A DNA stretch of 64,000 nt, from contig NZ_LGKO01000005.1 in NCBI RefSeq assembly GCF_001306145.1, forward strand, positions 496,001-560,000, in the 5' to 3' direction. The notes beneath the pieces were generated by a model that worked only from the letters and a program-made list of their open reading frames with translations, did not search any database and was not told where the DNA came from. Source of the stretch: Thermanaerothrix daxensis. GTDB taxonomy: Bacteria; Chloroflexota; Anaerolineae; Anaerolineales; Anaerolineaceae. Within the stretch, counting starts at the first letter, position 1. Each line of letters begins with the position of its first letter. The position numbers and the translations under genes are program-made. This document shows, one piece after another, positions 52,808 to 61,379 of the stretch.

Positions 52808-53017
52808 CTTAAGTGCCCAGAGGGTGTGAATGATGGCAGACGGAGGTAAGCAGCATAAAGCAATGAGAATACCCGGATTTGGGAAATATACGGCAAGTCC
52901 CACAAGAAGGAACGACGTAATCAACAAGGAACCAAACCAAATCGTTCCGGCGTTTGTACTGTGGACTCCAACTTGATCATCATCCTGTGGTTCGTTCTTA
53001 AACCAACTGCTGTACAT
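52790..53017 (-). CDS. Reverse-strand two-TM membrane protein (moron-type), probably leaderless
   Basis: The 75-residue product has a short charged N-terminus and two membrane helices ('IWFGSLLITSFLLVGLAVYF', 'ILIALCCLPPSAIIHTLWAL'). It is the only minus-strand protein gene between head and fibre genes and has its own promoter: TTGCTT (53052-53047), 17 bp, TATACT (53029-53024), which puts the transcript start at the A of its ATG (53017). Position and independent expression fit a lysogenic-conversion or superinfection-exclusion gene. Function is inferred from context only. Confidence 0.6.
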   Translation of the reverse strand: MYSSWFKNEPQDDDQVGVHSTNAGTIWFGSLLITSFLLVGLAVYFPNPGILIALCCLPPSAIIHTLWALKLLHLL

Positions 53018-53023
53018 ACTTCT

Positions 53024-53052
53024 AGTATAGGTGAAATATGGATGAAAAGCAA
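53024..53052 (-). promoter_or_regulatory. Promoter of the reverse-strand membrane protein
   Basis: Minus strand: TTGCTT (53052-53047), 17 bp, TATACT (53029-53024). The -35 is inside the first codons of the tape-measure gene. The expected start point coincides with the ATG, so there is no ribosome site. Confidence 0.55.
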
Positions 53053-55131
53053 TTAAGACTCTTGTTGATCTTCGGTTCTGATGCTGCGAAGGTCAATGAT
53101 GATATGAAAAAAGTGCAGAGCCGCGTTGAAGAGCTACAACGGCGGGTTAAGGCACTTCAAGAGACGATGAAACTTAACAAAGCGGTTGGGAAAGATATTA
53201 ACGAACTGGAAAGGGAATTGGAAGATGTAACACGGGAATTGGTAGAACTTGATCAACAGGCAAGAAAAGCTGAAGTAGCCATGCGCGGTATGGCGAACAG
53301 CTCACGTGATATTCGGGACAACCTATTTAACCTACGGGACATTGGCGAAAAATTAAACCAAGTTGGCGGGGCATTTCAACGGTTTGGCAGATCAATATTA
53401 TCGCCGATATTTGGTTCTGCTCAAGCGTATATTTCCACCAGTCCATTCAGTACTGCTGCCATGGCGTGGCAAAAGGCGCAAAATGATATACAGCAGTCGT
53501 TTTTGCGAATTGGCGCAGTAGCTACTGAGCAATTATTGCCGGCATTGCGTATAGCAGCGGAATTGGTAAATAAGATTGCTGATGTGATCGAACGAAATCC
53601 CGAGCTGGTCAAGGCAGCCGTTTTGATCGGAGGTGGTTTTGCAGCGATCGGCGGATTAACCCAGATCGTCGGGCAGATCACGATGTTAGTGGGGGTTGTC
53701 AAGGCATTAAATCTGCCGGCGATTTTGGGAGGGGTTGGAGGAGCTGTTAGTCGTCTTGGTCTACTTAATCCATATGTGGCAGTTACTGCAGCAGTTGGGG
53801 CAACTGCGGCTGCGGGTTACAGTGCGTTAGCGCGGACAGAGTTTGGCGCGCAGCGCAATCTGCAAGCGGCACCGGCACAATTGGCTACGATTCTCGGCTA
53901 TTATGCGGGACGATTATTTAGTGAGGATCGCGCCAGGGAGTGGGCATTGGCCGTTGGGAGGCTGACCGGCGCGATCAATGATCACATTACGGCTGTTCAG
54001 CGTGATACCGTGGTTACGCAACAACAACTCGAGGCGTACGAGGCTTATGAACAAGCTCAACGCCAGCGGGTCATGGTTGAACAACAATATCAAGTTGAAC
54101 GCAGTAGGATCATTGCAGAATTTGCCAACCAGCGGCTTGAAGTTGAACGCCGTTATGAAGCTTCGCGAAATGCATTGATTGCTCAGTATGCGGAACAGCG
54201 GCGGAAGATCATGCAAGCATACGCACAAGCCGAAAGACAGGCTGAGCAAGATTATTATCAAAATCGCTTGAAGGTTGCTCGGTCCTATCAGGTCGAAGTA
54301 CAACGGGCGGAAGAAGATCATCAGCGCCGCTTGCGGCAGCTACAGACCGAACATGAAGACCGGTTGCAAGAGTTGATCGATGCGCGAGACGCTCTTGGGA
54401 TCATCCGTGAACAACGGTCCTATGAACGCCGCCGACAGGAAGAGGAAGAACAATATCGTATTCAGGCCGCCAGGCGTTCCGAGGATTTTGCCAGGCAGAT
54501 TAGTGAAATGGAGGCCCAATTTGCTGTACAGCGTCAGCGGCGCCGGGAAGAATTCCAAATCCAAATGCAAGAACTGAGTAAACAACATCAGTTGAGAATG
54601 GCGCAACTTGCCGCAGAGCGTGCGGAAGAATTAAAGCGCTTAAACGAGAGTCAAAAAGCACGACTGAGACAACTCGATCAACAATATCAAAACGAACTGC
54701 AACAACTTCGCGCTGCTGAGCAAAACCGACTCAATATCCTAAGAGCATTGGCGCTGAACGATCAAGCGGCCCTTCAGCAAGCGGGCATGCAGTTGACTCT
54801 TCGTTATAAGGAATGGTTGAACCAACAGGTGCAATCTTTTTTGGGAACAAAATCTCCCCCTCGAGGAAGAGCTCTGGGAGGGCCTGTTATGGCAGGTATC
54901 CCGTACGTTGTTGGAGAACAGGGGCCAGAGCTGTTTATTCCGGAATCAAATGGATCGATCGTTCCTAATTCCTTAACGAAGAATTTGCTCACCTCTTCTT
55001 TCACTTCTACGGGAAAAGTTATCCAGATGCACATCGAGACCTCAACCCTGACGCTGAAGCAAGTCATGCATGAAGTAGAAAAATTGCTCAGTCGTCGGGA
55101 TCGAGCATTGATTGATGCCTTTGGAGGTTAA
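53038..55131 (+). CDS. Tail tape-measure protein
   Basis: The 697-residue product has an N-terminal coiled coil ('VQSRVEELQRRVKALQETM'), a hydrophobic middle (about 175-265) and a long Arg/Gln/Glu-rich coiled coil (about 330-590). The C-terminus is typical of tape-measure proteins ('GGPVMAGIPYVVGEQGPELFIPE'). It sets tail length, and at this size the tail should be short for a siphovirus. It follows the chaperone pair directly. Confidence 0.88.
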   Translation: MDEKQLRLLLIFGSDAAKVNDDMKKVQSRVEELQRRVKALQETMKLNKAVGKDINELERELEDVTRELVELDQQARKAEVAMRGMANSSRDIRDNLFNLRDIGEKLNQVGGAFQRFGRSILSPIFGSAQAYISTSPFSTAAMAWQKAQNDIQQSFLRIGAVATEQLLPALRIAAELVNKIADVIERNPELVKAAVLIGGGFAAIGGLTQIVGQITMLVGVVKALNLPAILGGVGGAVSRLGLLNPYVAVTAAVGATAAAGYSALARTEFGAQRNLQAAPAQLATILGYYAGRLFSEDRAREWALAVGRLTGAINDHITAVQRDTVVTQQQLEAYEAYEQAQRQRVMVEQQYQVERSRIIAEFANQRLEVERRYEASRNALIAQYAEQRRKIMQAYAQAERQAEQDYYQNRLKVARSYQVEVQRAEEDHQRRLRQLQTEHEDRLQELIDARDALGIIREQRSYERRRQEEEEQYRIQAARRSEDFARQISEMEAQFAVQRQRRREEFQIQMQELSKQHQLRMAQLAAERAEELKRLNESQKARLRQLDQQYQNELQQLRAAEQNRLNILRALALNDQAALQQAGMQLTLRYKEWLNQQVQSFLGTKSPPRGRALGGPVMAGIPYVVGEQGPELFIPESNGSIVPNSLTKNLLTSSFTSTGKVIQMHIETSTLTLKQVMHEVEKLLSRRDRALIDAFGG

Positions 55132-55132
55132 G

Positions 55133-55513
55133 GTGGCGGATTTCAAAATCGGTACCACTCTAAATGACATGGTCAACATTGAGTCCTTGAGTACGCCACT
55201 ACCCGTACCGCGAGCTATCTTTATCGATTACCCTGAACTCATCGTTGCGGCGAGTGGTCGATCGTACGGTCGAGGTTATCCCAGTTGTAAATGGATATTT
55301 TCATTGTTGACTTCTGAACAACGACAACAGCTGAAATCATTCTGCCCAGGGTCGTCATCGGTAGTCTATATTCGTACACTGACCAATGACGATACCTATG
55401 CTAACTATCAAGCCATTATACATTGGCCAGAAAATGAAGAGCGCGATCCGTCCAAAAGACGGGATCGATTAGAACTCACCGTCACGTTTACCCACTTGGT
55501 GAAACAAACATGA
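55133..55513 (+). CDS. Distal tail-type phage protein
   Basis: The 126-residue product starts with GTG 55133, chosen because TTTGGAGG lies about 7 bases before it at the end of the tape-measure gene. It reads 'DFKIGTTLNDMVNIESLSTPLPVPRAIFIDYPELIVAASGRSYGRGYPSCKWIF', a beta-rich small domain. Position between tape measure and the large tail protein fits a distal tail or tail-tip component. The family is not identified. Confidence 0.55.
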   Translation: MADFKIGTTLNDMVNIESLSTPLPVPRAIFIDYPELIVAASGRSYGRGYPSCKWIFSLLTSEQRQQLKSFCPGSSSVVYIRTLTNDDTYANYQAIIHWPENEERDPSKRRDRLELTVTFTHLVKQT

Positions 55514-58353
55514 CAAGGTCGGCAACCCCACAAGAAATTGCAATCTTGCGCTCAGACGGCTTGGCAACGCGACTATACGCGATCATCGATCAACCGGTTG
55601 TGGTGTATCAGTGCCGGGTGAATCAGAGTTTTAGCACTCATGATAAGGTTGTGCAGGTAACTTACAATAATGCTTCTGGAAATTTGGCGAATGTGCTACC
55701 CGGAATGACCGTTCTGGTTGGGACAACCCCCGGTGGAAGAGATCGTGGACGGGTACGTGTTCGTAAGACATGGACCTCCTCGATAGCATATATCGGCGAA
55801 ACTTCCGAAATTGCGTGGGAGAACGGCTTATATCTAACAGTGATCGATGAATTTTCCTTCTGGGCTCGCCACCCGCGAGTGGTAGGAACAACCACTTACA
55901 TGGACTATGATATCGCTTACTCAGACCAACATAGTGCTTTCACACCGGTAGTCTGTTTGGGTCCGGATCGCGTCCTCAAACTCACCGGAAGCAGTGTGTC
56001 AACCCAACTGGACGCATCCGCATCATGGGTAATCGGTTCAACGATTAGCAGTTACTCATGGAGTGTCATCCGTGGTCCTGCGACACTCAGTAACGCTAAT
56101 ACGGCTACACCGACTTTGACGGCCACTGCACCGGGTCGAATACTGATTGGATGCACCGTTACTGCCAGCAATGGCAAGAGTTCAACCGGATATCGAAATG
56201 TCTATGTGTACAGTGATACTTCTCCGGCGGTTGAGGTTGTGCTTGAATCTTTTCATGGCAGTTTCGATCGGGGAGGGTTTGAATTCAGCATTCGTTTACC
56301 ATCTGCAGTAGATTTGTACGAAAATAACAAGGTCATTTTGTTTTCGGAGGATCAACCTCAATCCATCGGTCCAATTGTAGGAGCAGAAAATATCGTAGCC
56401 GTTGGATGGGTAGATCTGTCCGAATGTGAGGTGGATGATAAAACCGGTACAGCAATACTCAGTGTCAAGGGGACACACCACTGGCTTTCAAACCTTATGG
56501 GATTCCCGGTCGGCCTTGAGAACGTCAGCAATACACCAACGCGATGGACGGAAATGCAATCATTGACTGTGGATAAAGCACTATGGCATTTATTTGTCTG
56601 GCGGTCAACGGTTACAAATTGTGTGGATGTTTTCTTGAGTGGAGATACTCGTCAAGCGTCTGTGCTACAAGATGCCAGTGGGGATTTATGGAAGCAAATC
56701 AAAACGATGGCAGAGGAAAGTATTCTAGCTTCTCCCATGTGTGATCCATACGGGAGAGTTTTTGTTCAGATTGATACGAATTACATTTTGGAATCGAATA
56801 GGGGCTCAATCCCGATCGTCATGACACTGAGTAAAGACGACTGTACCCATGTACAGGTTGACTTTTATGAGACTCCAAAGGTGAGTAGGGTTGATTTGTC
56901 CGGTGTAGCGGGGTCAAAACCGATCGTTTCATCTGCGCCGGGCTCGGTGTTCGGAAGGACGGGGAAAGTACTTACAAAGGAGCGTTTGCTTTTCAGCGAT
57001 CAGGAACAGGCAAACCATCTTGCTTCACTGATTTACAACCGCGAAAACCGAAAGTACGACTTTACTATTGAATTGGTAAGTGCTAATCGCTTGATCACAC
57101 TGGTTCCCAATCAGTATCTGTCGGTTTCAATTGCGGATGAAACACCGCGGAAGATAACTTACTCGGGGAAGATCGTCCCGCGTGGGTTGTCCATAGAACA
57201 CGATCCTAATAAGGGCGTGTTGCGCATGAGTGTTGTGGGAGAGCCTGAGGTATTTAAAAACCTCAGTCAGACCATTCAGACTCCGCTTGAGCCCCCAAAA
57301 TCGAACATTCCTCTCCAACCCGACCTATTCCCGGTCTTTCCGCTCTTGCCGGTATTACCGGGTGGTGGGAGTTATTTCCCTTTTCCCATTCCATCTACAA
57401 TTCCTTCTGAGCCTCCGATGACGGCCGTACCCGGCACGCCTTGCCGTGATGGCACAGATGCGTCCGCTAATGGGCCGTATCAGGCACTAAGTAAGGTGGT
57501 TTTGCAAATTCCGGGATGGGATCGAGTCCGGTCGTATTATAAGTTTTTTGCTCGACCGAGTAACGCTGATAATCCTACAATGTATATGATTAACGGCCGG
57601 TGGTTAACGCGTTCGTCACCCGCAGCAGCTTGGGTGGAAACTCAAGACGACGATTTTTATACCGTATATTTACTCAACGCTACAGGGCAACGTATCGCAA
57701 CCGGGATAAAAAATCCGGTAACAAATCCTTACCAGCGAACCGGATACTTCAACAACTCCAGCGGAGTAGATTGTTGGGGAATTGAAATCGAACTGAACGA
57801 CCCGGTGCTCTCTTTTGACGCTATATATTTTGAATATCTCGGGCACCCGTGGTCTAATTACAACCCGGCAACTTTCAATTATGGGTCGTCACCTAATTAT
57901 GGGTATTATTGGGCTTCTGTTGAAGGCACTTGGAACACGGGGTTTTATTCCTGGCATGGGTTCAGGGTTAATATGTACAAAGGGGGTGCCAATTTTTACA
58001 ATTGGCCGGTCAACGTGAGAGTTGTTGTCGAAACACAACTCAATGGGCAGTTAGAACCTAATCCCGTCAGCCCGCGCGGGATTCAGGCTCTAGTTGGGAA
58101 TACTATAATAGCGCACAAAGATGGGAACACAACCGGTGATAAGCTCTCGGCAACAGCTTCAGTAGCATATCCTAACATAAGCAATACAATGCAGTTTACC
58201 GGGCAAACCTGGATTGGTTATTTTGGGCTGGAGCCCGTTACAAATTTCAGAATCAAGACAACTTGGCAGGTCTGGTTGGAAGGGACTAAAAGGATCGAGA
58301 TCGACTCGGTATTTCTTTGGAACATCTGCCAACATATTGATTACATTACTTAG
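55510..58353 (+). CDS. Large tail/baseplate protein
   Basis: The 947-residue, mostly beta protein has a region at about 145-240 that resembles a PKD/Ig domain ('LDASASWVIGSTISSYSWSVIRGPATLSNANTATPTL'). A central part (240-590) resembles tail-associated gp27-like hub domains ('VVLESFHGSFDRGGFEFSI', 'YDFTIELVSANRLITLVPNQYLSV'). A proline-rich linker (about 595-640) leads to a C-terminal receptor-facing region rich in Tyr, Asn and Trp (640-947). It is likely to form the tail tip and part of the adsorption apparatus. It overlaps the upstream stop by 4 bases. Confidence 0.65.
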   Translation: MTRSATPQEIAILRSDGLATRLYAIIDQPVVVYQCRVNQSFSTHDKVVQVTYNNASGNLANVLPGMTVLVGTTPGGRDRGRVRVRKTWTSSIAYIGETSEIAWENGLYLTVIDEFSFWARHPRVVGTTTYMDYDIAYSDQHSAFTPVVCLGPDRVLKLTGSSVSTQLDASASWVIGSTISSYSWSVIRGPATLSNANTATPTLTATAPGRILIGCTVTASNGKSSTGYRNVYVYSDTSPAVEVVLESFHGSFDRGGFEFSIRLPSAVDLYENNKVILFSEDQPQSIGPIVGAENIVAVGWVDLSECEVDDKTGTAILSVKGTHHWLSNLMGFPVGLENVSNTPTRWTEMQSLTVDKALWHLFVWRSTVTNCVDVFLSGDTRQASVLQDASGDLWKQIKTMAEESILASPMCDPYGRVFVQIDTNYILESNRGSIPIVMTLSKDDCTHVQVDFYETPKVSRVDLSGVAGSKPIVSSAPGSVFGRTGKVLTKERLLFSDQEQANHLASLIYNRENRKYDFTIELVSANRLITLVPNQYLSVSIADETPRKITYSGKIVPRGLSIEHDPNKGVLRMSVVGEPEVFKNLSQTIQTPLEPPKSNIPLQPDLFPVFPLLPVLPGGGSYFPFPIPSTIPSEPPMTAVPGTPCRDGTDASANGPYQALSKVVLQIPGWDRVRSYYKFFARPSNADNPTMYMINGRWLTRSSPAAAWVETQDDDFYTVYLLNATGQRIATGIKNPVTNPYQRTGYFNNSSGVDCWGIEIELNDPVLSFDAIYFEYLGHPWSNYNPATFNYGSSPNYGYYWASVEGTWNTGFYSWHGFRVNMYKGGANFYNWPVNVRVVVETQLNGQLEPNPVSPRGIQALVGNTIIAHKDGNTTGDKLSATASVAYPNISNTMQFTGQTWIGYFGLEPVTNFRIKTTWQVWLEGTKRIEIDSVFLWNICQHIDYIT

Positions 58354-58366
58354 ATCAGGAGCGACG

Positions 58367-60097
58367 ATGGATCTTAAGCGTGCAATTCGGAAGATGTTTA
58401 ATAAAAAACAAGATATACCGTTTGCCGTGCCTGCGATTTTGGGAGATAAATCCGGGGTTGTCGACGCCGGTAATGGGTACGCATATGTACAAGTCGATAA
58501 TACGGTGCTGAAAGTACTCAATAACCGTGTGGCTGCGCAGCCGTTTCTGCCGGTATGGGTAGGATACGATCCGGCTCAACCCGGGCTGCTGCAGGTCTTA
58601 TCACCGCGAACCGTGGCCGGCGAGAATCCGAGATATAACGTCCCATCTCACGCCAAAAACCACGAATACCCGTTCGGAACCGATATTTTGTACATGCAGC
58701 TCAGACAGTTTTTGCCTCTAAGAATCACTCCATTAGGTGGGTTAAGAATCACAATTTATCCGGGGTTAGTCTGGGCGGATGGATATAAGCCGGTCTCGGG
58801 GACATTTGACTTAACTGAGTATTGCCCGCTCGAGGTGGGAAAATCATGCTACGTGCTAATCACAGTTGACAATAGCGGCGATGTAGTTATAACCAAAGGA
58901 AGTGAAGTAAATCTCGATACATTAAGTTTGACTCACCTTCCATCGATCCCTACCGGGACTGCATATGTATTGGGAGCCGTGCGCTTGTATGCCGGGCAAT
59001 TCAGCATCCAGGAAAGCGGAACGGATACGGATATTGTTGATTTACGCTTCCCGATCCCTCACACTCATAGAGGGGAGGAGATTACCGACGGTGTCCTTAG
59101 CCCCGAACGGCTTCCGGTATTCGGCCCTAGCCAAAATGGGGTTGTGCCTGCTCCGGGCTCAATATCGGGTAAAGTGCTGCGGGATGACGGAACATGGGTC
59201 AGTCCCAGCACCGGCGACATGCAGAAGTCGGTTTACGACACCAACAACAACGGAGTTGTCGATTCTGCGGAAAGTGTCCCGTGGGGCGGAGTGACCGGAA
59301 AGCCATCCCAGTTTCCACCGTCTGCGCATACCCACAGCGCGTCGGATGTAACGAGTGGGGTGTTCGACACTGCACGTATTCCAGATTTAGACGCAAGCAA
59401 AATCACAACGGGGACGATCAGCACGGATCGGTTCTCTGCTTACAGCGATTTGCAGGCGGAGAGTAAGATAGGGCAGATAACCGGGCGCATTCCGACCGCG
59501 GACGACATGCGCTTTTCGGGCTATTACCGCCCGGCCAACATCGAGGACTTCACCACTACCATCCCATCGGGATGGTCCTGGGCGGGGAGTCCGTTTGTGA
59601 CGCCGCCGAGCGTTCTTGTTAGTTATGGCACATACTTGAACATTAGCGGATTTACAAGTGCTTCTAGGGTTTTCTTCTGCCGTAGCGCGCCATCCACATT
59701 TTTCGCCATCGTCTCGATATGCGGAATGGAGACAGGCGTCAACGGGAACGAAGTCGGATTGCGCGTTGACGATGGCACAGACAACAATTACGCTGAACTT
59801 GTTTGGCAGTACAATGATGGCATTCGGCTTTTGGCGCGTTCGCGGGTAGGTGGGGGCACACCAACCGAAACCGCATCCGCCACTTTGTTCTTCCTTCCGC
59901 CGGCACCAATTGTGTTGTATCCGTCCGGTTCTCTATGGTCTGATTGGCAGGCTGTGTACACGACCAATTGGGCGGGGCGCGTATGTTTACCAAACTCGCC
60001 TTCTTTTACCTGGACACCTTCACGCATCGGCATAACAGCGCGTGCAACCGGAACATCCTGGATGCGCTACTACTGGGATTTGTTCGGGTGGTCTTAG
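58367..60097 (+). CDS. Tail fibre protein
   Basis: The 576-residue product has a conserved N-terminal attachment part and 'DAGNGYAYVQ'. It continues with an EF-hand-like 'DTNNNGVVDSAES' and a fibre-type segment, 'SAHTHSASDVTSGVFDTARI' followed by 'DLDASKITTGTISTDRF', common in phage fibres. The C-terminal 200 residues are the likely receptor-binding head. ATG 58367 has AGGAG about 6 bases upstream. The gene ends 4 bases inside the convergent integrase gene. Confidence 0.75.
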   Translation: MDLKRAIRKMFNKKQDIPFAVPAILGDKSGVVDAGNGYAYVQVDNTVLKVLNNRVAAQPFLPVWVGYDPAQPGLLQVLSPRTVAGENPRYNVPSHAKNHEYPFGTDILYMQLRQFLPLRITPLGGLRITIYPGLVWADGYKPVSGTFDLTEYCPLEVGKSCYVLITVDNSGDVVITKGSEVNLDTLSLTHLPSIPTGTAYVLGAVRLYAGQFSIQESGTDTDIVDLRFPIPHTHRGEEITDGVLSPERLPVFGPSQNGVVPAPGSISGKVLRDDGTWVSPSTGDMQKSVYDTNNNGVVDSAESVPWGGVTGKPSQFPPSAHTHSASDVTSGVFDTARIPDLDASKITTGTISTDRFSAYSDLQAESKIGQITGRIPTADDMRFSGYYRPANIEDFTTTIPSGWSWAGSPFVTPPSVLVSYGTYLNISGFTSASRVFFCRSAPSTFFAIVSICGMETGVNGNEVGLRVDDGTDNNYAELVWQYNDGIRLLARSRVGGGTPTETASATLFFLPPAPIVLYPSGSLWSDWQAVYTTNWAGRVCLPNSPSFTWTPSRIGITARATGTSWMRYYWDLFGWS

Positions 60098-61008
60098 AAC
60101 TTATCCACCGGGCTTGCCCGGCGATGGGCTTCTTTGAGATCAACCTGCGAAAGTTGCAAATATCGCTCTACCATTGCCAACGATGAGTGACCGAGTATGC
60201 GCTGGAGCGTGAAAACATCCCCACCGTTGCGCAAGTACTCGATTGCAAATGTATGACGGAAGCGATGGGGGTGAGTATGGGGGACTTCGGCGCTTTTCCC
60301 GATACTGAGTATGATCTGGCGGATGTACTGGGGCCTTAGCCCGAATAGCGGTAAAGCCGGATCGTCGTCTTCGAGAGAGTTTATATAGTGCCACAAGGCT
60401 CTGCGGGTTTTCTTGCCGATCGGGATCGTGCGTGCTTTGGTCTTGCGCCCGGTGCCGTAAGGAGCAACGCGGATTTCGCCGGTTTCCAGGTTGACATCTC
60501 CGATCCGCAGCCGGGCAAGCTCGCCCAGGCGAATGCCGGTATCCAGGAGGAGCAGCACAATGGCCAGGTCGCGCTTGGCCTTGCCGCGCTTTTTGGCAAC
60601 GATTCGATCTCCGCGTCTGGTCTTCGCATACTGAGCATGATAGATCAAGCGAGAGATTTCCTCTTTGCTGAAGGGTTGAATTTCCGGCCTGGCAAAGTGC
60701 GGACGGGGCAATTCCAAAGCGGGATTGTGCTTGATCAGTTTCGTTGCAGCACACCAGCGAAAGAACGAACGCAGCGCTTTCCAGTGATTATCCACCGAGT
60801 ATCCGCTTAGGCGCTCACCCTGACGGGTACTGGTCGGGATACGCTGAGGTACATATTCCGTCTGAATATAGGCTAGAAACTTTTTGAGCATCTCCGGCGT
60901 GACGGCAGCGATATCAATGTCCCCCACGTAGCGGATGAAATGTCGCAAAATGGGATGGTAGGTTCTGTAGGCCGTGTTGGGAGAGTGTTGCAGGGAAAAG
61001 TCCAACAA
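60094..61008 (-). CDS. int: Tyrosine-recombinase integrase
   Basis: The 304-residue product has an N-terminal SAM-like core-binding domain (1-105) and a catalytic domain with Arg160 ('TGIRLGELARL'), His248-x-x-Arg251 ('HRFRHTFA'), His274 ('LGHSS') and nucleophile Tyr283 ('ERYLQLS'). All catalytic residues are present. It faces away from attR with about 125 bp of attP-arm DNA between, the normal place for a phage integrase, and should act on the tRNA-Gly core repeat. The prophage palindrome occurs twice inside it (60301, 60627). Confidence 0.93.
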   Translation of the reverse strand: MLDFSLQHSPNTAYRTYHPILRHFIRYVGDIDIAAVTPEMLKKFLAYIQTEYVPQRIPTSTRQGERLSGYSVDNHWKALRSFFRWCAATKLIKHNPALELPRPHFARPEIQPFSKEEISRLIYHAQYAKTRRGDRIVAKKRGKAKRDLAIVLLLLDTGIRLGELARLRIGDVNLETGEIRVAPYGTGRKTKARTIPIGKKTRRALWHYINSLEDDDPALPLFGLRPQYIRQIILSIGKSAEVPHTHPHRFRHTFAIEYLRNGGDVFTLQRILGHSSLAMVERYLQLSQVDLKEAHRRASPVDKF

Positions 61009-61043
61009 AAAAACCTTCGACGGCTTTACTGATCAGCATAACA

Positions 61044-61125
61044 GGATGATATTCACTCCTTTCGCGCGGTATTCGGCGAAACCATGAATATCATCCTATT
61101 GATTTTGGCGAGGTTGATATTCGCG
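61044..61125. repeat. Integrase arm-type repeats beside attR
   Basis: Three TGATATTC copies: GGATGATATTCAC (61044-61056), inverted at 61082-61096, and direct at 61112-61125 (GGTTGATATTCGCG). A fourth, GGTTGATATTCATGG, lies at 43568-43582 on the other side of the prophage, 5 bp inside attL. Short direct or inverted repeats flanking the core on both arms are the usual arm-binding sites of tyrosine integrases. Confidence 0.6.
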
Positions 61126-61131
61126 AGTTAG

Positions 61132-61203
61132 AGCGGGCGACGGGATTCGAACCCGCGAATCTCAGCTTGGAAGGCTGATGCCTTACCCCTTGGCCACGCC
61201 CGC
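61132..61203 (-). tRNA. tRNA-Gly (anticodon TCC); contains attR
   Basis: A 72-nt cloverleaf on the minus strand: acceptor GCGGGCG/CGCCCGC, D-arm 'TGGCCAAGGGGTAAGGCA', anticodon stem TCAGC/GCTGA with loop CTTCCAA (TCC), T-stem CGGG/CCCG with loop TTCGAAT, discriminator T. CCA is not encoded. Its 3' half (61135-61166) is the att core, so the intact tRNA is rebuilt by phage-derived sequence. The promoter is at 61243-61215. Confidence 0.95.
61135..61166. repeat. attR (32-bp core)
   Basis: Identical to 43531-43562; forms the 3' half of tRNA-Gly. Crossover must lie in this block. Confidence 0.9.
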
Positions 61204-61214
61204 TTGTGTTTTAT

Positions 61215-61243
61215 ATTCTACTCGGCCCAAGCGTTGTGGTCAA
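61215..61243 (-). promoter_or_regulatory. Promoter of tRNA-Gly
   Basis: Minus strand: TTGACC (61243-61238), 17 bp, TAGAAT (61220-61215), 12 bp before the mature 5' end. Confidence 0.6.
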
Positions 61244-61316
61244 GGATGGTAAAATTTGCTGCTTTGTTGGGGTGGCTTTCTGATCGTCGCTACACCTACC
61301 TCTACCTTTTATAGGG

Positions 61317-61322
61317 TATAAT
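61317..61322 (+). promoter_or_regulatory. -10 element before mreB
   Basis: A perfect TATAAT 58 bp before the mreB start. No good -35 is visible (ACCTAC region). Confidence 0.4.
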
Positions 61323-61379
61323 TTGCGCGGAAGGATATAGAATTCCAATTGACACTCATGTGAGTAAGGAGTAGCAAGG

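Larger units (their letters stand above)
43898..60639. repeat. Dispersed palindromic motif ATACTSAGTAT across the prophage
   Basis: Exact 11-mers lie within 43898-43910, 46399-46411, 48690-48702 and 60301-60313. One-mismatch copies lie within 45237-45249, 49863-49875, 51111-51123, 51877-51889, 56454-56466 and 60627-60639. Two-mismatch copies are near 54179, 56082, 56823 and 58811. The outer bases are often G and C. They fall in all three reading frames of their host genes and on both strands, so coding constraint alone does not explain them. I noticed no exact copy outside the prophage, reading by eye. Confidence 0.7.
43531..61166. mobile_element. Siphovirus-type prophage in tRNA-Gly, early region missing
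   Basis: A 32-bp direct repeat bounds the element (43531-43562 and 61135-61166), equal to the 3' half of tRNA-Gly; 17,604 bp separate equivalent points. Contents from left: damaged MuF head protein, gp10-like protein, prohead protease/scaffold, major capsid protein, neck proteins, holin, XhlA-like protein, lysozyme, tail tube, tail chaperones, tape measure, distal tail, tail protein, fibre, and integrase on the minus strand beside attR. I found no terminase, portal, replication or repressor gene, so a deletion next to attL is likely and independent growth is not expected. The late genes other than MuF are open and intact. Confidence 0.9.

Noticed and set aside
53978-54577. Plus-strand small frames inside the tape-measure gene
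   Set aside because: Low-complexity shadows of the coiled-coil coding sequence, with no ribosome sites.
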